Assembly (NCBI GenBank): GCA_019359635.1
Contig: JAHHGY010000014.1
Span: 1-59,482, forward strand
Origin: Chroococcus sp. CMT-3BRIN-NPC107
GTDB lineage: Bacteria > Cyanobacteriota > Cyanobacteriia > Cyanobacteriales > Chroococcidiopsidaceae
Reading direction: 5' to 3'
Length of the DNA stretch: 59,482 bases
Part shown: in pieces, positions 34,557 to 44,236 of the stretch
Position numbering within the stretch: position 1 is the stretch's first letter
Layout: each line of letters begins with the position of its first letter
The notes under the pieces: model-generated
Told to the model about the DNA's origin: nothing
The model's input: only the letters and a program-made list of their open reading frames with translations
The model's database searches: none
Program-made: the position numbers and the translations under genes

Positions 34557-36434
34557 TTATTGAGAGAAACTACTACTAATTGCTCTAGTCAAACTTGCCA
34601 AAGCTCGGTTGTAGTTTATGATAGCTGTAACTCGATTACCTTCTGCTTGGGTTAAATTATCTTCCGCATCAATGACTTCTGTTTGAATACCTACCCCAGC
34701 TTGGAAGCGTAATCTTGCTAGCCGCAAAGCTTCCCTAGCTTGCTCTAAACCAACGGAGGCAGTTTGAATGTTTGCCAAATTAGATTGCAAATTACTATAA
34801 GCTTCTTCTACTTCAAACCTTACTTGGTTGCGAGTATCGGCAAAATTTGTTTCGGCGATCGCAATATTTGCTTCTTGCGCTCTAGCACTAGCTCTTGCTG
34901 CACCGCCATCATACAAATTCCAAGTTACATTTGCGCCCAAGGAATAATCATCGCCAAAGCTTGCATCATCATTAAAAGTATCGCGGAGGTTGTAGCTACT
35001 ACTAACGCCCACTCTTGGTCTAATACTCGCCAGCGCAATCCGCCGATTTTGTTCGCTAATATTACGCTGTACTAACTGTTGTTGTAGCTCTGCACGGTTT
35101 TGAAAAGCTGCAATAATGCTTTCTTCTAACGATAAGTTCCAAACTCCAGCTATTTCTACAGGATCTGAGGCGATCGCATTGGCGGCTTGAGCTAAACTCA
35201 AACGGTTGACCAACTGGCGACGAGCAACTTGCTGTTGGCTTAAGGAGTTTGTCAAATCTTGATTGGCATTGGCAAGTTGTACTTGCGATTGCAAGACATC
35301 AAATCGAGTTCCTACTCCAGCTTGTTCTCGCGCTTGAGCATCGCGCAAACTTGCTTCGGCGTTAGCAACGGCGGCTCTATTAATTCGTACTTGTTCGTCG
35401 GCGGCTTGCAAGTCATAGTAATCGTTAGATACATCCAAACGCAGTTGTTCGGTTAAGCGTTCAACGTCTAGTTGGTCAAAGCGTAGTTGTTCTTCGGCGG
35501 CGCGGATACGGGCAGTTCTAGCACCTGCGGTATAGACGTTATAGCTTAGTTGTATAGTTCCAGTTAATGCCGTGGAACTACCACCACTGCTATTGCTAGA
35601 GATAATATTGTTACTGTTACTACTTTGGTTGACCGATTGATTTATTTGAGTGTTGCTACTTCCAGTTGAACTATTAACATTACTGTCACTGTTATTACCG
35701 CTATTACTAATACTTTGGTCGACCGATTGATTTATTTGAGTGTTGCCACTTTCAGTCGAACTATTGACATTGCTAGAGGCGTTACTAACACTGTTATTTT
35801 GGTTGATTAATTGACTTAGTTGATTGCTACTTCCAGTCGAACTACTGACATCGCTAAATACATTACTTCCTCTACTGGTTAATCCCCCTTGGATGCTTAA
35901 AGTTGGGTATTCTTCTGCTTGAGCTTCGCGCACGTTGGCACGACTGCGCTCTAGAGTAAGTATTGCCACTTGCAATTGTCGGTTGTTGCGCCGCGCTAAA
36001 TCCAATGCCTGTTGCAAGCTAATTGCTTCTGCTGCTTCAAGCCGCACTTCTTCGGGCTTAGTTGGAAATTGTAACGGATTTGGGCTGGGGTTAAGCTTAC
36101 TTAGTGGGGGAGTAGCTGACGGCGTGACCTGGGGGTTTTGGGGCGATCGCAAATTTTGGGGAAAACCTGGCGCAGTTGCCGGAGGGCTTGGATTAGGAAG
36201 TCGCAAATTTTGGGGAAAACCTGGTACAGTTGCAGGTGGTTGAGCTTGAGCTATGGTTGATGCCTGAATTTGTTTGATTTTTTGCCAAGATTTGCTCCCC
36301 TCAAGTTTAACTTGGGGATTGCTAGCAGTGCCTTCAAGATAATTAGTTTCTCCCTCCTCGGCTTTAGCAGACTGATTTATAAATACGATTACGGTACTAG
36401 CTAAACAAAAGCTATTAAATATTTGTCTCACCAC
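34557..36434 (-). CDS. TolC-family outer-membrane efflux protein with Asn/Ser repeat insertion
   Basis: The 625-residue protein starts at GTG with a signal peptide-like N-terminus (CLASTVIVFINQSAKAEE). A Pro-rich segment (60-130) holds a tandem duplication of GFPQNLR. The outer-membrane-factor fold begins near 135 (AISLQQALDLARRNNRQLQ) with long coiled-coil helices, e.g. YDLQAADEQVRINRAAVANA, and the second OEP repeat after ~430. Residues ~190-290 form an Asn/Ser-rich insertion of 30-residue repeats placed just after the first beta strand (YPTLSIQGGL), where TolC has an extracellular loop. TolC proteins form the export duct for efflux and type I secretion. No pump genes are adjacent. Confidence 0.85.
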   Translation of the reverse strand: MVRQIFNSFCLASTVIVFINQSAKAEEGETNYLEGTASNPQVKLEGSKSWQKIKQIQASTIAQAQPPATVPGFPQNLRLPNPSPPATAPGFPQNLRSPQNPQVTPSATPPLSKLNPSPNPLQFPTKPEEVRLEAAEAISLQQALDLARRNNRQLQVAILTLERSRANVREAQAEEYPTLSIQGGLTSRGSNVFSDVSSSTGSSNQLSQLINQNNSVSNASSNVNSSTESGNTQINQSVDQSISNSGNNSDSNVNSSTGSSNTQINQSVNQSSNSNNIISSNSSGGSSTALTGTIQLSYNVYTAGARTARIRAAEEQLRFDQLDVERLTEQLRLDVSNDYYDLQAADEQVRINRAAVANAEASLRDAQAREQAGVGTRFDVLQSQVQLANANQDLTNSLSQQQVARRQLVNRLSLAQAANAIASDPVEIAGVWNLSLEESIIAAFQNRAELQQQLVQRNISEQNRRIALASIRPRVGVSSSYNLRDTFNDDASFGDDYSLGANVTWNLYDGGAARASARAQEANIAIAETNFADTRNQVRFEVEEAYSNLQSNLANIQTASVGLEQAREALRLARLRFQAGVGIQTEVIDAEDNLTQAEGNRVTAIINYNRALASLTRAISSSFSQ

Positions 36435-36761
36435 TTCTCCTCACTTGCAAGTCTTATAGGTCACAAATTGCTCTAAATACTGATTTTCAAAGCATTTCGG
36501 AGCTTTATTATAGTTTCTACCGCGATCGCGCTAGAGGGCTTCTCAATTACTTTATTGACATTATTCGTCTTGCGTAATCAAGCTATACTCTAGCTAAGGT
36601 TCGTGTACTAAGTAAATATTATACCTATTCATGTAGGTATACAGTTATGCAGCAAAAATTTCGATGTTTTTTTTAGTTGACATCTTTATATATTGCTATA
36701 AAAATAAAAGACAATTACTAGAATCTAATAATTGCCTATTAGCTGTTTAATTTTAATTTTC
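36435..36761. other. 327-bp spacer between TolC-like and ABC1-kinase genes
   Basis: The spacer should hold the promoter of the minus-strand TolC gene. An inverted repeat ATACCTA-6nt-TAGGTAT lies at 36621-36640 and could be an operator. A TTGACA (36555-36560) and TATACT (36584-36589) exist on the plus strand but are 23 bp apart, too far for a standard promoter. No small gene was found. Confidence 0.35.
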
Positions 36762-38417
36762 CTATTTAGAGTTCTTTAAACCACCAGAACGCATAATACT
36801 GAAAATCAACCATAATCCTAACAAACTAGCCGCAGCAAATAAGACACTACTAGGCAAAGATAAATCGCTTGTTTGAGCTTTACTAGAAATAATTGCTGCC
36901 CCCATAATTAGCGAACCTACCAAAATACTAAAAGATAAACGATTGGCAGAATCATCTACACTCGCACGCAGCCCATCAAGCCCGCGCAGTGACAAGTTCC
37001 ACTGCAAAGTTTCAGAAGTTACTCTGTCTAACAGTAACTCTATGTGTCGCGGCGATTGGAGAGACAAACTTTTAATATCTAAAGCAGTTCTTAACAGCGA
37101 TTGAAGGGGGTTTGCACCTAACAATTGCCTTCTAAATAAATCTGTAATTAGTGGTTTAATCTCATCTAATAAATTAACTTCTGGGTTAAATTTACGAGTA
37201 ACACCTTCTAAATTGGCTAAGGTTTTTGCGTACAATCCTAAATTACCAGGTAGGCGAATTTTGTTATTACGAGCAACTTGTAAAACCTCATAAAATACTT
37301 GACTAAAATTGAGTTGCGACAAACTCAAATTGTAGTATTTCCGCAGCATCCGGTCGTAGTCATTTTCTAAGCGCGACAAAATTACAGGTTGAGCAGAATC
37401 GGCTAACTGCAATGTTAGTTGGCTGCATCTTTGAGCATCAAGATCGACAATTGCCAGCAACATCTCAGTTAAAATCTGTTGGGTGCGCGGATCTAACCTG
37501 CCGACCATCCCACAATCTAACAAAGCTACGCGCCCATCTTTGAGATAAAATAAATTTCCTGGATGGGGGTCGGCGTGAAAAAAGCCGTCAATATATACTT
37601 GCTGAAAAAAGGCACGAAACAGCAAAGAAGTAATTTGTCCGCGTTCGATACTAGAATCAAGACCATCGCGATCGCTATTTAGGGTAGCAGTTAGTAAAGG
37701 GCCTCCATCTAACCACTCCATCACCATAATTTTTTCTGTGGTTAGATGCCAAAAAATTTCGGCTACAACCAAGCGTTTGGAGTCAAACCAGGGACTATCT
37801 GCCAAATTATGCCGCAGTTGATCTGTAAAACTAGCTTCGCGCTTAAAATCTAACTCTGCTTGCAAGGCGGTAGTAAATTCTTCGGCTAGAGAATCCACCT
37901 CATAACTTTGCCCAAATTCAGTCCGAGCAACCAAGTCGGCAATCCCGCGAATTAGCGAAATATCTTGAGCAATGGTAAGGTCGATTCCCGGACGCTGCAC
38001 TTTAACAGCAACTTCTCGACCATCTACTAAAGTAGCGCGATGAGTTTGAGCAATCGAACCCGCCGCCACTGGAATCGCACTAAAACTAGAAAAAGTTTCG
38101 TCCATTGGTCGGATCAGTTGTTGCCGCAATAGCACTTCAATGTCTGCCCAAGGTACGGGGGGTACTTCGTCTTGTAGCGTTGATAGTTCGTCAATATAAG
38201 CTGCGGGCAATAAGTCTGGGCGCGTACTCAACAATTGACCGAGCTTGACATATACGGGACCTAGGTCTACCAAAATATTCCGCAGTACGGCAGGAGTTGG
38301 CAACTGGGGCTCATCCGCTTTGCCGCCAGTTAAGAGGCGACGCATATAGTCCCACCCATTGCGGAGGACAACTTCAATAATTTCGCGTTGACGGGAAGTC
38401 GTTTGAGTTAAAAACAC
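36762..38417 (-). CDS. ABC1/UbiB-family atypical kinase (ABC1K)
   Basis: The 551-residue protein starts at GTG and has a kinase-like fold. The KxGQ motif is seen in YVKLGQLLSTRPDLLP near 55. The Ala-rich loop is AAGSIAQTHRATL, the catalytic segment is FFHADPHPGNLFYL and DFG becomes ALLDCGMVGRLD. Two C-terminal hydrophobic helices (near 500-545) anchor it in the membrane. Family members regulate isoprenoid lipids such as quinones and tocopherol; cyanobacteria and plastids hold several paralogues, and the specific one cannot be named. The true start may lie a few codons upstream or downstream. Confidence 0.88.
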   Translation of the reverse strand: MFLTQTTSRQREIIEVVLRNGWDYMRRLLTGGKADEPQLPTPAVLRNILVDLGPVYVKLGQLLSTRPDLLPAAYIDELSTLQDEVPPVPWADIEVLLRQQLIRPMDETFSSFSAIPVAAGSIAQTHRATLVDGREVAVKVQRPGIDLTIAQDISLIRGIADLVARTEFGQSYEVDSLAEEFTTALQAELDFKREASFTDQLRHNLADSPWFDSKRLVVAEIFWHLTTEKIMVMEWLDGGPLLTATLNSDRDGLDSSIERGQITSLLFRAFFQQVYIDGFFHADPHPGNLFYLKDGRVALLDCGMVGRLDPRTQQILTEMLLAIVDLDAQRCSQLTLQLADSAQPVILSRLENDYDRMLRKYYNLSLSQLNFSQVFYEVLQVARNNKIRLPGNLGLYAKTLANLEGVTRKFNPEVNLLDEIKPLITDLFRRQLLGANPLQSLLRTALDIKSLSLQSPRHIELLLDRVTSETLQWNLSLRGLDGLRASVDDSANRLSFSILVGSLIMGAAIISSKAQTSDLSLPSSVLFAAASLLGLWLIFSIMRSGGLKNSK

Positions 38418-38645
38418 AAGTTGAATTAAATAAGGGGAACAATAGTTGGGAAAACAAAAAGATCGTAAGTTTAGAGTAGAACTTACTATGGTTATACAGC
38501 AAGTAATTTGAGATGCAAACGAGGCTTATATAAGCGTCTTTTTAGCAGAATTGCCCAAACTGCGCGATCGCCCTTTCAAGATTGTTTGGTTGTAGCTCAA
38601 AAACCTGCTTTAGTACCTCTGTCTGAAAGTTTATTTTTGAGAAAG

Positions 38646-39707
38646 TTATAGTAAATCTCTAAATTCTGGACGCTCTTGAAGGATTTTTAAGACTTGTTTA
38701 ATTTCTTGAGTACGGTCTTTTTTCACAATCAAAGTTACATTGCGATCGCGCACTACCACCACATCCTCTAACCCAATAGTAACTATTACTTCAGCTTCAT
38801 CGGTGGCATAAAGCAAAGATCCGGTAGTATCTAAGCCGACATGATTCGCTACTTCTACGTTAGGCGCATCTGTTTTTAACAACCGCTCAATGGCATTCCA
38901 ATCGCCCAAATCGTCCCAAGCAAAGTCTACAGGTAATACATAAGCTAGATTGGTTTTTTCCATCAAGGCGTAGTCAATACTAATCTTGGGTAAGCTGGCG
39001 TAAGCTGCCACTCCTTGGGCTGCTAAGGGTTGGATAATTTCAGGAGCGTGGGTATAGAGTTCTTGCAGCACGACTCCAGCCCTAAAAATAAACATCCCGC
39101 TATTCCAGCTATAGCGCCCGGTAGCAATAAATGATTCGGCAGTTTGGCGATCGGGTTTTTCAGTAAAACGATTGACGCGATAGACTGGTAAACCGCCAAA
39201 AGTCCCGGTTTGTTCTCCTTGTTCGATGTAACCGTAGCCTGTAGAAGCGTAACTTGGCTTTACCCCTAAAGTTGCGATCGCATTTTCTGTCGCTGCTAAC
39301 TCTACCGCCGCTCGTAGAGTTTGTTGAAAACTAACCGGATCTTCAATCCAAGGATCGGCAGGAAAAAAGCCAACCACTGAATCTTCACCGTAGCGACGAG
39401 CAATTTCTAAAGTAGTCCAAGTAACGGCGGGTGCGGTATCTTTGCCTTCAGGTTCGGCGAGGATGTTTTCTCTAGGTAACTGTGGGAGTTGGTCTATCAC
39501 CCCCTCAGCTAAGGCAATAGAAGTTACGACCAGCAACTTATCCCAACCACCAGCAAGGGGTAACAAGCGCTCGGCGGTGGCTTGAAGCAAGCTTTTACCA
39601 CTACCATCCAAACTTAAAAATTGCTTGGGACGATGCTTGCGGCTGAGAGGCCAAAAACGTTCGCCTTTACCGCCAGCTAAAATTACAGGTATCAAAGAGC
39701 TAGTCAT
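38646..39707 (-). CDS. manC: Mannose-1-phosphate guanylyltransferase
   Basis: The 353-residue enzyme has the nucleotidyltransferase signature VILAGGKGERFWPLSRKHRP at 8-27, AVVGFFPADP-like VVGFFPADPWIEDP near 110, the product-site NRFTEKPDRQTAESFI near 178 and FAWDDLGDWNAI near 260. It makes GDP-mannose from mannose-1-phosphate and GTP for surface polysaccharides and glycoproteins. It lacks the C-terminal isomerase domain of the bifunctional form. It is divergent from an LCP-family gene across about 107 bp, a neighbour also acting on cell-surface glycans. Confidence 0.9.
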   Translation of the reverse strand: MTSSLIPVILAGGKGERFWPLSRKHRPKQFLSLDGSGKSLLQATAERLLPLAGGWDKLLVVTSIALAEGVIDQLPQLPRENILAEPEGKDTAPAVTWTTLEIARRYGEDSVVGFFPADPWIEDPVSFQQTLRAAVELAATENAIATLGVKPSYASTGYGYIEQGEQTGTFGGLPVYRVNRFTEKPDRQTAESFIATGRYSWNSGMFIFRAGVVLQELYTHAPEIIQPLAAQGVAAYASLPKISIDYALMEKTNLAYVLPVDFAWDDLGDWNAIERLLKTDAPNVEVANHVGLDTTGSLLYATDEAEVIVTIGLEDVVVVRDRNVTLIVKKDRTQEIKQVLKILQERPEFRDLL

Positions 39708-39814
39708 AATTAATTTACCGCCACAATTTGCAAGGATAGTTTACTTTACCAGTGGCAATATTAACAGCTTGCATTACTATACCTGTAGTGCGATTGAATT
39801 TAGGGAGAATAGTT

Positions 39815-41173
39815 GTGGTTAAGGGAGTCCAAAGAACAAATAATTCATCGCGTCACCTCGATCGTCAAGTAGTTAAACGCATTATGGAAACGTGGCGCTA
39901 TCGTTTGTTAGTAACTTGGCGCAAAAATCCGTTGCTATCTTGGACGTGTTTAATTACCTTTTTTGTGTTGCTAGGAGGTAATGTTGCTTTACTAACTCCT
40001 TTATGGAGCGATCGCCCGCCCTTAAGTCAAGAACAACAATTGGCAGAGTTATTAAAAAAATCAGGCAATAAAGTACCCTTTGCCAACTCCTCTTATCAAG
40101 TAGCCCAACCAGTAAATATTTTAGTTTTGGGCATCGATCCTGTGGCTCGCAAAGGCGATGGATCGTTTTTAGATATGACTGCCAGCAGCGATACTATTTT
40201 ATTATTGCGGGTCAACCCAAACTCTCAACTAATTAAAGTCTTATCGATTCCCCGCTCAAGCATGGTAGTCTTGCCAGAAATTGGCTTAGAAAAAATATCT
40301 TTGGCAAATGCTAGTGGTGCAGCTACAGCCACGCGGGTAGTAAGTAAAAGTTTAAATAACGTACCCATTGACCGCTACCTGCGCCTCCGCCCAGATGGAT
40401 TGCGAGAATTAGTCAATGCGTTGGGTGGAATAGAATTATTTGTTCCGCAACCAATGTTTTATCGAGATAATAGTCAAAAGTTAGCGATCGCTCTTGAAAG
40501 CGGATGGCAGACTTTAAATGGCGATGAGGCTCAACAATTTGCTCGATTCCAAGAAAACAAAAATGGCGACTTGGGACGCATCCAAAGGCAGCAATTACTA
40601 ATTAAAGCTCTCAAAAATCGGCTGACAAATCCAGCAATTATTGCTCGATTGCCGCAAATTGTTAGCATTGTCCAAAATTATGTCGATACTAATCTTAGCC
40701 CAGAGGAAATGCTGGCTTTAGCCAATTTTGGCGCGAAAGTAGATGCTCAAAATCTGCAAATGGTGCTGTTACCAGGAAATCTTAGTACGCTTAGTCTAGA
40801 TCCTAGTAGTTATTGGCTCGATCCTGGCGGGCAAGATCGAGTTATGAGCGAGTATTTTGGAGCAAAAGTATTTAGTACCCCCAAAGAGCGATCGCTTGCT
40901 AGTTTAAAAATTGCCGTTCAAAATGCTTCCGGTCAACCTAGTTTAAGCAGTAGCGTTGTAGATAAGCTCAAAGCTCAAGGTTTTGAAAATGTTTATGTAA
41001 GTTCTGATTGGTCAGATCCATTAGCGCAAACAGAAATTGTCGCCCAGCGAGGCGACTTGACTGCGGCTACAGGGCTGCAAAAAGTTTTAGGCTTAGGTAA
41101 AGTTGAAGTAGCAGCTACCGGGGATCTTGATTCTTATTTAACCCTGCGTTTAGGTAAAGATTGGCAAGATTAG
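39815..41173 (+). CDS. LytR-CpsA-Psr (LCP) family glycan ligase with LytR_C domain
   Basis: Starting at GTG 39815, with TAGGGAGA just upstream, gives ~452 residues; an ATG at 39884 (METWRYRLL) is also possible. A single N-terminal membrane helix (WTCLITFFVLLGGNVALL) precedes the LCP catalytic domain, with NILVLGIDPVAR, SDTILLLRVNP, KVLSIPRSSMVV, LVNALGGIELFV and RFQENKNGDLGRIQRQQ. The C-terminal ~90 residues are a LytR_C domain (LKIAVQNASGQPSLSSSVVD). LCP enzymes transfer lipid-linked polymers to the cell wall. It is divergent from manC and ends close to the next gene (2 bp). Confidence 0.87.
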   Translation: MVKGVQRTNNSSRHLDRQVVKRIMETWRYRLLVTWRKNPLLSWTCLITFFVLLGGNVALLTPLWSDRPPLSQEQQLAELLKKSGNKVPFANSSYQVAQPVNILVLGIDPVARKGDGSFLDMTASSDTILLLRVNPNSQLIKVLSIPRSSMVVLPEIGLEKISLANASGAATATRVVSKSLNNVPIDRYLRLRPDGLRELVNALGGIELFVPQPMFYRDNSQKLAIALESGWQTLNGDEAQQFARFQENKNGDLGRIQRQQLLIKALKNRLTNPAIIARLPQIVSIVQNYVDTNLSPEEMLALANFGAKVDAQNLQMVLLPGNLSTLSLDPSSYWLDPGGQDRVMSEYFGAKVFSTPKERSLASLKIAVQNASGQPSLSSSVVDKLKAQGFENVYVSSDWSDPLAQTEIVAQRGDLTAATGLQKVLGLGKVEVAATGDLDSYLTLRLGKDWQD

Positions 41174-41175
41174 TT

Positions 41176-41733
41176 ATGTTATTAACCAAACTTATATTTT
41201 CTAGGGATGCTTTTAAATTCCTTGCTTTAAAAAAAGCTTTATTACGTTCACTTAGTCTAATTTTAATTTTAAGTCTTGCTTGGTTATGGGTACTAATAGG
41301 GGCAAAACCAGCTTTAGCCCAAGATAATACAATTAACTACAACAATACCAATTTACAAAATCGCGATTTTTCTCATATCAATTTAGCTGGTGGGGTATTT
41401 GTCGCCGCAGAGATGCGGGGGGCAAATTTTCAGGGTGCAGACTTGACTAATGCAATTATGACTAAAGGAGTTTTACTTGGAGCAAACTTAGAAGGGGCAA
41501 ACCTTTCCGGTGCTTTGGTAGATCGGGTAACGCTAGATAACGCCAACTTAAAGAATGCTAATTTTACAGGCGCAACTCTAACTCGTTCTCGGTTTTTTGA
41601 TGCTGATATTACGGGTGCAGACTTTACCGATGCGTTAATCGATAGGTATCAGGTAAACTTGTTGTGCGATCGCGCCACAGGGACAAATCCCCTTACGGAA
41701 ATCGCAACTAGAGAGAGTTTGGGATGCAAATAA
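41176..41733 (+). CDS. Secreted pentapeptide-repeat protein
   Basis: Starting at ATG 41176 gives 185 residues with an unusually long signal region: charged N-terminus, then SLSLILILSLAWLWVLIGA and cleavage near ALAQD. The mature part has A(D/N)LXX repeats (GANFQGADLTNAIMTKGVLL, GANLEGANLSGALVDRVTLD) forming a short beta helix, and a C-terminal Cys pair (LLCDRATG ... LGCK). It is probably lumenal or periplasmic. It lies 2 bp after the LCP gene and is followed by a strong terminator. Confidence 0.86.
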   Translation: MLLTKLIFSRDAFKFLALKKALLRSLSLILILSLAWLWVLIGAKPALAQDNTINYNNTNLQNRDFSHINLAGGVFVAAEMRGANFQGADLTNAIMTKGVLLGANLEGANLSGALVDRVTLDNANLKNANFTGATLTRSRFFDADITGADFTDALIDRYQVNLLCDRATGTNPLTEIATRESLGCK

Positions 41734-41767
41734 AAGAGCAGAGAAAGCAATTCTCCTGCTCTTTTTT
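41732..41767 (+). terminator. Rho-independent terminator
   Basis: AAAAGAGCAG (41732-41741) pairs with CTGCTCTTTT (41756-41765), with an inner GAGAA/TTCTC extension across a bulge, followed by further T. It ends the pentapeptide-protein transcript and abuts the convergent pilQ stop. Confidence 0.85.
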
Positions 41768-41776
41768 AGACTGCTA

Positions 41777-44236
41777 TTAGTTTTTGAATTTAACGTTTTG
41801 CCCTTTCAAATTTTTACTAGCAGGCGACTGACCGGATCGATTACGCTCTAGCAACTGACGAGCATCCGCACCGGGATTATAACTACCAAAACTAGCTGTA
41901 CTGCGCTCGCTATCATCGAGAATTTGAGGAGTGAGCAATACAATTACTTCTTGGCGTTGATTTTGTCTATTGGTGCTTCTAAATAATGCCCCTAATATAG
42001 GGATATCACCCAAAATTGGTACTTTAGAGACGGTGGTGCGATCGCTATCTTGAATAATTCCTGACAAAATCAAAGTTTGGTTATCCCGCAGACGAATCAA
42101 TCCAGAATTAAGACTCCGCTCTGAAACTAAAAATATTTGTCCGTTTGGTGTTTGTGCTGGTGCTTGGGGAGCGCGGACAACAGGCGCGACCGACAAAGAA
42201 ACAAATCCATTATCGTCAATCCGCTCGATTCGCACATTTAAAGTCAAACCAACATTTTCTTTGTCAACGGTTAATGTCTCTCTTGAACCCCCAGCATTAT
42301 CCGTAATAGTTCTCGTAATATTTCCTACTACTTCCTGAGTTAAATTGACGTTTGCTGTTTGACCTTCTTGAACAATTAAAGTTGGGTCGGTTAAAATTTT
42401 AGCATTGCCATTGACAACTTGAGCTTGCAACGAGGAAAGAAATTTTTTCGGAAACTGAAACAAAGTTGGTAAGGATGCGGTAGCAGTGCCTACTGTACCT
42501 CGGGTCGCAGTTGTAACGATATTACCGTCTACCAGCGTCTGCGTGATAATATTATCGGTTGCGGGCGTTATGGCTGAAAAACCTGGTGTTAGAGGGCTGC
42601 CGTCTGCGCCTATAGGAGCAATAGGTGTCAAAAATTGCCCAGTGCTACGATCTTGAATTGTATTAATATTACCGTTTGGGTCGATAAGTACTGTCCCTGG
42701 GGTGGTTCCCAAAATTCCCACACTGCTATTTGGATCTAAAAAGGGTGCGCCTGTAATTGGGTTAATAATTGTCGCTGGACTTGTCAAACTATTTTGCACT
42801 TCTGCAGAATTGGGCGGTCTAAATCCTCCAATATTTACACTTGCCGAACCTCCAGCATTGGAAAAGAAGTTATCACCAATACCAAAGGAAAAGCTATTAT
42901 TAAAGTCTTCTGTCGCCAAAAGATTCACGTCTACAATTTTGACATTCATTGCTACTTGACGACGGCGAGAATCTAGTTGCACTAATTGAGAGGTTGCCAC
43001 ATCAATTTGCTTGGGCGTACCAATTAAGGTGACAGAATTAGTCCGCTCGTCTCCTAGAGCCTGCAACCCTCTTAGTAGTGGTGTGGAGTCTTGAAATTCT
43101 ATGCGTTGCAGTTCAATTCTGGTTTCTGTACTGGTTTGGGTTTGAGTGGCGGGAGTTGCAGAACCACCTACGGGTACGGCATTAACGCTGGTAATTGTCC
43201 TTTCTCTACTTACAGCACTTTCTGCGCCCATGCCTACTAAAAAATTCAAGGCTACGCCTACTGTAACCTGATTGAGCCTAAAGCTACGTACTACTAAGTC
43301 GCGGGCTTGGTTGGGTAGTCTTGTGCCTACAAAAATCGTCCGCCCGTCACGATTTGCTTGCAATCCACTTAAGCGCAAAACGTAGTTAAAAACGTCTTGT
43401 ACCGATTCATTTTCGATATCTAAAGAAATTCTCGGCCCTTCCCCGGCGGCGGCAGCATCGGCAGGTTGGTTTGGTTGTCCGGTGGCGGCGGCAGCGCTAA
43501 AAGCCAGGTTTAGTCCGGCGGCACGGGCGAGTAATGCCAGAACTTCTCGAACTGGTGCTTCTCTTAATACCAAACGCGGAACGCGCTCCGTAGTACCTAA
43601 ATCAATCTGTGCCGCCGAAGAATCAGTATTAGATATGGCAATATCGCCTACTGGTGGGGCAACGGCTCTAGGTAATACTGGTGCAACTCCCCCTGGGACA
43701 GGCGCTCCATCAATGGTAATGTTGGGGTTTGGAACCATTACTTCGCCCTGTTTTGGGGTTTGCGCTATGGTGTTTCGGGTGGGGCTGGCTCCTGGAGTAG
43801 GGTTGCTAGTTGCTCCTGGAACCAAATTTAGTGTAAATCCTTTATCTGTGCGATCGCTAATTTGACCGTTGGGAGCGCTATTGCTACCTGTAACCACAAT
43901 CCGAATACTATTGGTGTCTAGCTGATTAATTATTACTGAAGCGACTCCTGGGGCAGGGTTTATTTGCCGAAAAGTATCTCCTTGAGCTAGCTGTAATTGC
44001 GTATTTACAATGTCTGCAACAAAACTATTTCCTCGCTTACTGGTAAACACTTGTGGACGCTTGCCTGTAGAAGTTTCTACAACTAAATTCAAGCCACTAT
44101 TTGTCTGATTTAGTTGAACGTTTGTTACTTTGGCGATTTGGGCAAACCCCGGATGGGCAGCCATCAACACAACTGTTGCACTCGCAACTATTACACTGCT
44201 ATTAACCCAAGGATTTTTCACGTTTTCACTCTTCAC
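41777..44236 (-). CDS. pilQ: Type IV pilus secretin PilQ
   Basis: The 819-residue protein has a signal region (SSVIVASATVVLMAAHPGFA), an AMIN domain at ~35-140, and Pro/Ala-rich linkers. Secretin N-domains follow: RVPRLVLREAPVREVLALLA near 215 and GPRISLDIENESVQDVFNYV near 270. The secretin beta core is ~390-780 (VNLTQEVVGNITRTI, SGIIQDSDRTTVSKVPILGD, ALFRSTNRQNQRQEVIVLLT). PilQ forms the outer-membrane channel for pili used in twitching and DNA uptake. A Gly/Asn/Pro-rich insertion at ~480-590 varies between species. It follows pilMNO but is separated by 423 bp. Confidence 0.93.
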   Translation of the reverse strand: MKSENVKNPWVNSSVIVASATVVLMAAHPGFAQIAKVTNVQLNQTNSGLNLVVETSTGKRPQVFTSKRGNSFVADIVNTQLQLAQGDTFRQINPAPGVASVIINQLDTNSIRIVVTGSNSAPNGQISDRTDKGFTLNLVPGATSNPTPGASPTRNTIAQTPKQGEVMVPNPNITIDGAPVPGGVAPVLPRAVAPPVGDIAISNTDSSAAQIDLGTTERVPRLVLREAPVREVLALLARAAGLNLAFSAAAATGQPNQPADAAAAGEGPRISLDIENESVQDVFNYVLRLSGLQANRDGRTIFVGTRLPNQARDLVVRSFRLNQVTVGVALNFLVGMGAESAVSRERTITSVNAVPVGGSATPATQTQTSTETRIELQRIEFQDSTPLLRGLQALGDERTNSVTLIGTPKQIDVATSQLVQLDSRRRQVAMNVKIVDVNLLATEDFNNSFSFGIGDNFFSNAGGSASVNIGGFRPPNSAEVQNSLTSPATIINPITGAPFLDPNSSVGILGTTPGTVLIDPNGNINTIQDRSTGQFLTPIAPIGADGSPLTPGFSAITPATDNIITQTLVDGNIVTTATRGTVGTATASLPTLFQFPKKFLSSLQAQVVNGNAKILTDPTLIVQEGQTANVNLTQEVVGNITRTITDNAGGSRETLTVDKENVGLTLNVRIERIDDNGFVSLSVAPVVRAPQAPAQTPNGQIFLVSERSLNSGLIRLRDNQTLILSGIIQDSDRTTVSKVPILGDIPILGALFRSTNRQNQRQEVIVLLTPQILDDSERSTASFGSYNPGADARQLLERNRSGQSPASKNLKGQNVKFKN

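Noticed and set aside
36555-36589. Possible sigma70 promoter TTGACA / TATACT
   Set aside because: The 23-bp spacing is too long for a normal promoter and the strand faces no gene start.
43482-43865. 127-codon frame antisense to pilQ
   Set aside because: Mirrors the Ala/Pro/Gly-rich linkers of PilQ on the other strand; no start signal or independent protein features.
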